Of a DNA stretch of 8,326 nt, positions 7,640-8,326 are shown piece by piece. Numbering within the stretch: position 1 is the stretch's first letter; each line of letters starts with the position of its first letter. Below the pieces are notes generated by a model, which did not search any database, was not told the origin of the DNA, and worked only from the letters and a program-made list of their open reading frames with translations. Position numbers and translations under genes: made by a program. The stretch is from NCBI GenBank assembly GCA_028694405.1, contig JAQUTM010000097.1, positions 1-8,326 on the forward strand, in the 5' to 3' direction. The stretch is from Oscillospiraceae bacterium. Lineage in GTDB: Bacteria; Bacillota; Clostridia; Oscillospirales; Ruminococcaceae.

Positions 7640-7690
7640 AAAAATAGTATTAGGTTTTTCAAATCATTTAAAAAATAGTATATGTTTTTT
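7640..7690. repeat. Phased direct repeat, candidate response-regulator binding site
   Basis: The 11-mer AAAAATAGTAT occurs at 7640-7650 and again at 7671-7681, and similarity continues for nine more bases (17 of 20 identical, both ending in a T run). The copies are 31 bp apart, close to three helical turns, so they face the same side of the DNA. AraC-type regulators commonly bind direct repeats upstream of a weak -35, and the right copy ends about 14 bases before the -35 of the sugar-binding protein promoter. The AT-richness of the region means a chance origin cannot be excluded. Confidence 0.45.
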
Positions 7691-7704
7691 TAAAAATAAT
7701 CACT

Positions 7705-7732
7705 TTGCGCAAATGCCATTGTTTTGTACAAT
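7705..7732 (+). promoter_or_regulatory. Promoter candidate for the sugar-binding protein gene
   Basis: TTGCGC at 7705-7710 (3 of 6 to consensus) is followed by a 16-base spacer and TACAAT at 7727-7732 (5 of 6). A start near 7739 would leave a leader of about 65 bases. The -35 lies within a perfect 10-bp palindrome, TTTGCGCAAA (7704-7713), which could be an operator. The weak -35 and the upstream repeats fit an activated promoter. Confidence 0.55.
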
Positions 7733-7755
7733 ATAAGTACAGCAAGTGGTCACAA

Positions 7756-7779
7756 GCACGGCAATTACATAAACCGTGC
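7756..7779 (+). promoter_or_regulatory. Inverted repeat in the leader of the sugar-binding protein gene
   Basis: GCACGG (7756-7761) and CCGTGC (7774-7779) flank a 12-base AT-rich spacer. It lies downstream of the predicted transcription start and before the ribosome binding site. It could be a DNA operator or a weak mRNA hairpin; no T run follows, so it is not a terminator. Confidence 0.3.
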
Positions 7780-7789
7780 ACAATAACAA

Positions 7790-7796
7790 AAAGGAG
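7790..7796 (+). promoter_or_regulatory. Ribosome binding site of the sugar-binding protein gene
   Basis: AAAGGAG lies eight bases before the ATG at 7805. It is the same site type used by most genes in the leftward operon and supports this start. Confidence 0.85.
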
Positions 7797-7804
7797 AAAA
7801 CGTA

Positions 7805-8326
7805 ATGAAAAAACTTGTAGCAATTTTACTTGTATGCGTGCTATCCCTTTCCCTATTGGCAGGTTGCGGTGGCGCATCTTCCACAGCACCTAGTTCTTCT
7901 CAAGCAGGCTCGTCTGAGTCTACAGCACCTACACCTGTTACTTTGAAGGTTTCTACTTGGGACAATGCTTCCGACCCTCACACCGATATGGTTATTGAGG
8001 CTTTTGAAAAAGCATATCCCCATATCACAGTAGACCTGATTGACATTCCCGGTACCGAGTACAACAACAAATTAAACATTATGTTGAACGGCGGCAGCGA
8101 GTTAGATGTTTTCTGGGTAAAAGACAGTTCTTCTACAAAAGACGTTTTTGACAAAGGTCAAATTGAAGACTTGACCGGCTATATTAAAGCTGACGGTATT
8201 GATTTATCTATCTACAAAGGTTTGGACGAAAACTTTGCCTTTGAAGGGGAGCAAGCAGGTTTGCCTTTCCGTACAGACTACTATGTATTGTTCTACAACA
8301 AAGACTTGTTTGACGCAGCAGGCATA
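7805..8326 (+). CDS. Sugar ABC transporter solute-binding lipoprotein, partial (3' end cut by window)
   Basis: The first 174 residues of an extracellular solute-binding protein (family 1, the type serving CUT1-class carbohydrate importers). The N-terminus is a lipoprotein signal: MKK, a hydrophobic stretch to about residue 19, and the lipobox LAGC with Cys21 as the lipidated residue. A Ser/Thr/Ala/Pro-rich tether follows (about 22-44). The mature fold begins with VTLKVSTWDN, then a helix including EAFEKAYPHITVDLIDIP, then ELDVFWVKDSS, GLPFRTDYYVLFYNKDLFDAAGI, all typical for this family at the expected positions. Full-length proteins are usually 400-450 residues, so more than half is missing. 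It should hold oligosaccharides at the cell surface for two permeases likely encoded immediately to the right. Divergent placement from the kinase/regulator genes suggests control by them. Substrate is inferred from the enzymes, not from this sequence. Confidence 0.93.
   Translation, partial: MKKLVAILLVCVLSLSLLAGCGGASSTAPSSSQAGSSESTAPTPVTLKVSTWDNASDPHTDMVIEAFEKAYPHITVDLIDIPGTEYNNKLNIMLNGGSELDVFWVKDSSSTKDVFDKGQIEDLTGYIKADGIDLSIYKGLDENFAFEGEQAGLPFRTDYYVLFYNKDLFDAAGI

Larger units (their letters stand above)
7544..7804. promoter_or_regulatory. Divergent AT-rich control region
   Basis: This 261-base intergenic region separates the kinase operon (leftwards) from the sugar-binding protein gene (rightwards). 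It contains a promoter candidate on each strand, a duplicated 11-bp element between the promoters, TGCGCA cores overlapping both -35 regions and a small inverted repeat in the rightward leader. It is far more AT-rich than the genes on either side. No small gene with a ribosome binding site is seen inside it. Confidence 0.8.

Noticed and set aside
7790..7810. Possible catabolite-repression (cre) site around the ribosome binding site
   Set aside because: Only the AAAACG part resembles the consensus; the right half and symmetry are absent.
7668..7889. Minus-strand open frame crossing the divergent control region
   Set aside because: It overlaps the start of the lipoprotein gene in antisense, has no ribosome binding site, and would bury both promoter candidates.

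Overview
The window looks like a chromosomal piece of an anaerobic Gram-positive bacterium (Bacillota/Clostridia, possibly a gut Oscillospiraceae-type organism). The support is: strong AAAGGAG-type ribosome binding sites on most genes, a YesM/YesN-type two-component pair, a Gram-positive-style lipoprotein solute-binding protein, moderate GC in the genes with an AT-rich promoter region, and cysteine-rich cytoplasmic enzymes. The species assignment is inference only.

Layout. Positions 1-367 hold no convincing gene, only a near-perfect hairpin terminator at 130-161. From 368 to 7543 there is one tightly packed minus-strand operon. Read in transcription order it is: sensor histidine kinase (7543-5795), AraC-type response regulator (5802-4159), DUF1961/YesU-family protein (4156-3473), formylglycine-type sulfatase (3476-2145) and heparinase II/III-like polysaccharide lyase (2155-368). 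Neighbouring genes overlap by 4-11 bases or are 2 bases apart, so co-transcription and translational coupling are very likely. Positions 7544-7804 are a divergent, AT-rich control region with a promoter candidate on each strand, a duplicated 11-bp element between them, and a shared TGCGCA core over both -35 regions. From 7805 to the right edge a lipoprotein sugar-binding protein of an ABC importer reads rightwards and is cut by the window end; permease genes are expected just beyond.

How the parts fit. The kinase probably senses a carbohydrate outside the cell and phosphorylates the regulator, which would switch on the divergent importer gene and its own operon. The importer captures oligosaccharides. 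The lyase and sulfatase both lack signal peptides, so they most likely act inside the cell on imported, sulfated, uronic-acid-containing oligosaccharides such as glycosaminoglycan or a similar sulfated glycan. The DUF1961 protein, of unknown biochemistry, sits at the head of the enzyme block. This is a compact Gram-positive polysaccharide utilisation locus. Its exact substrate cannot be read from sequence alone, and the sulfatase-activating enzyme and a downstream unsaturated-uronyl hydrolase are not in the window.
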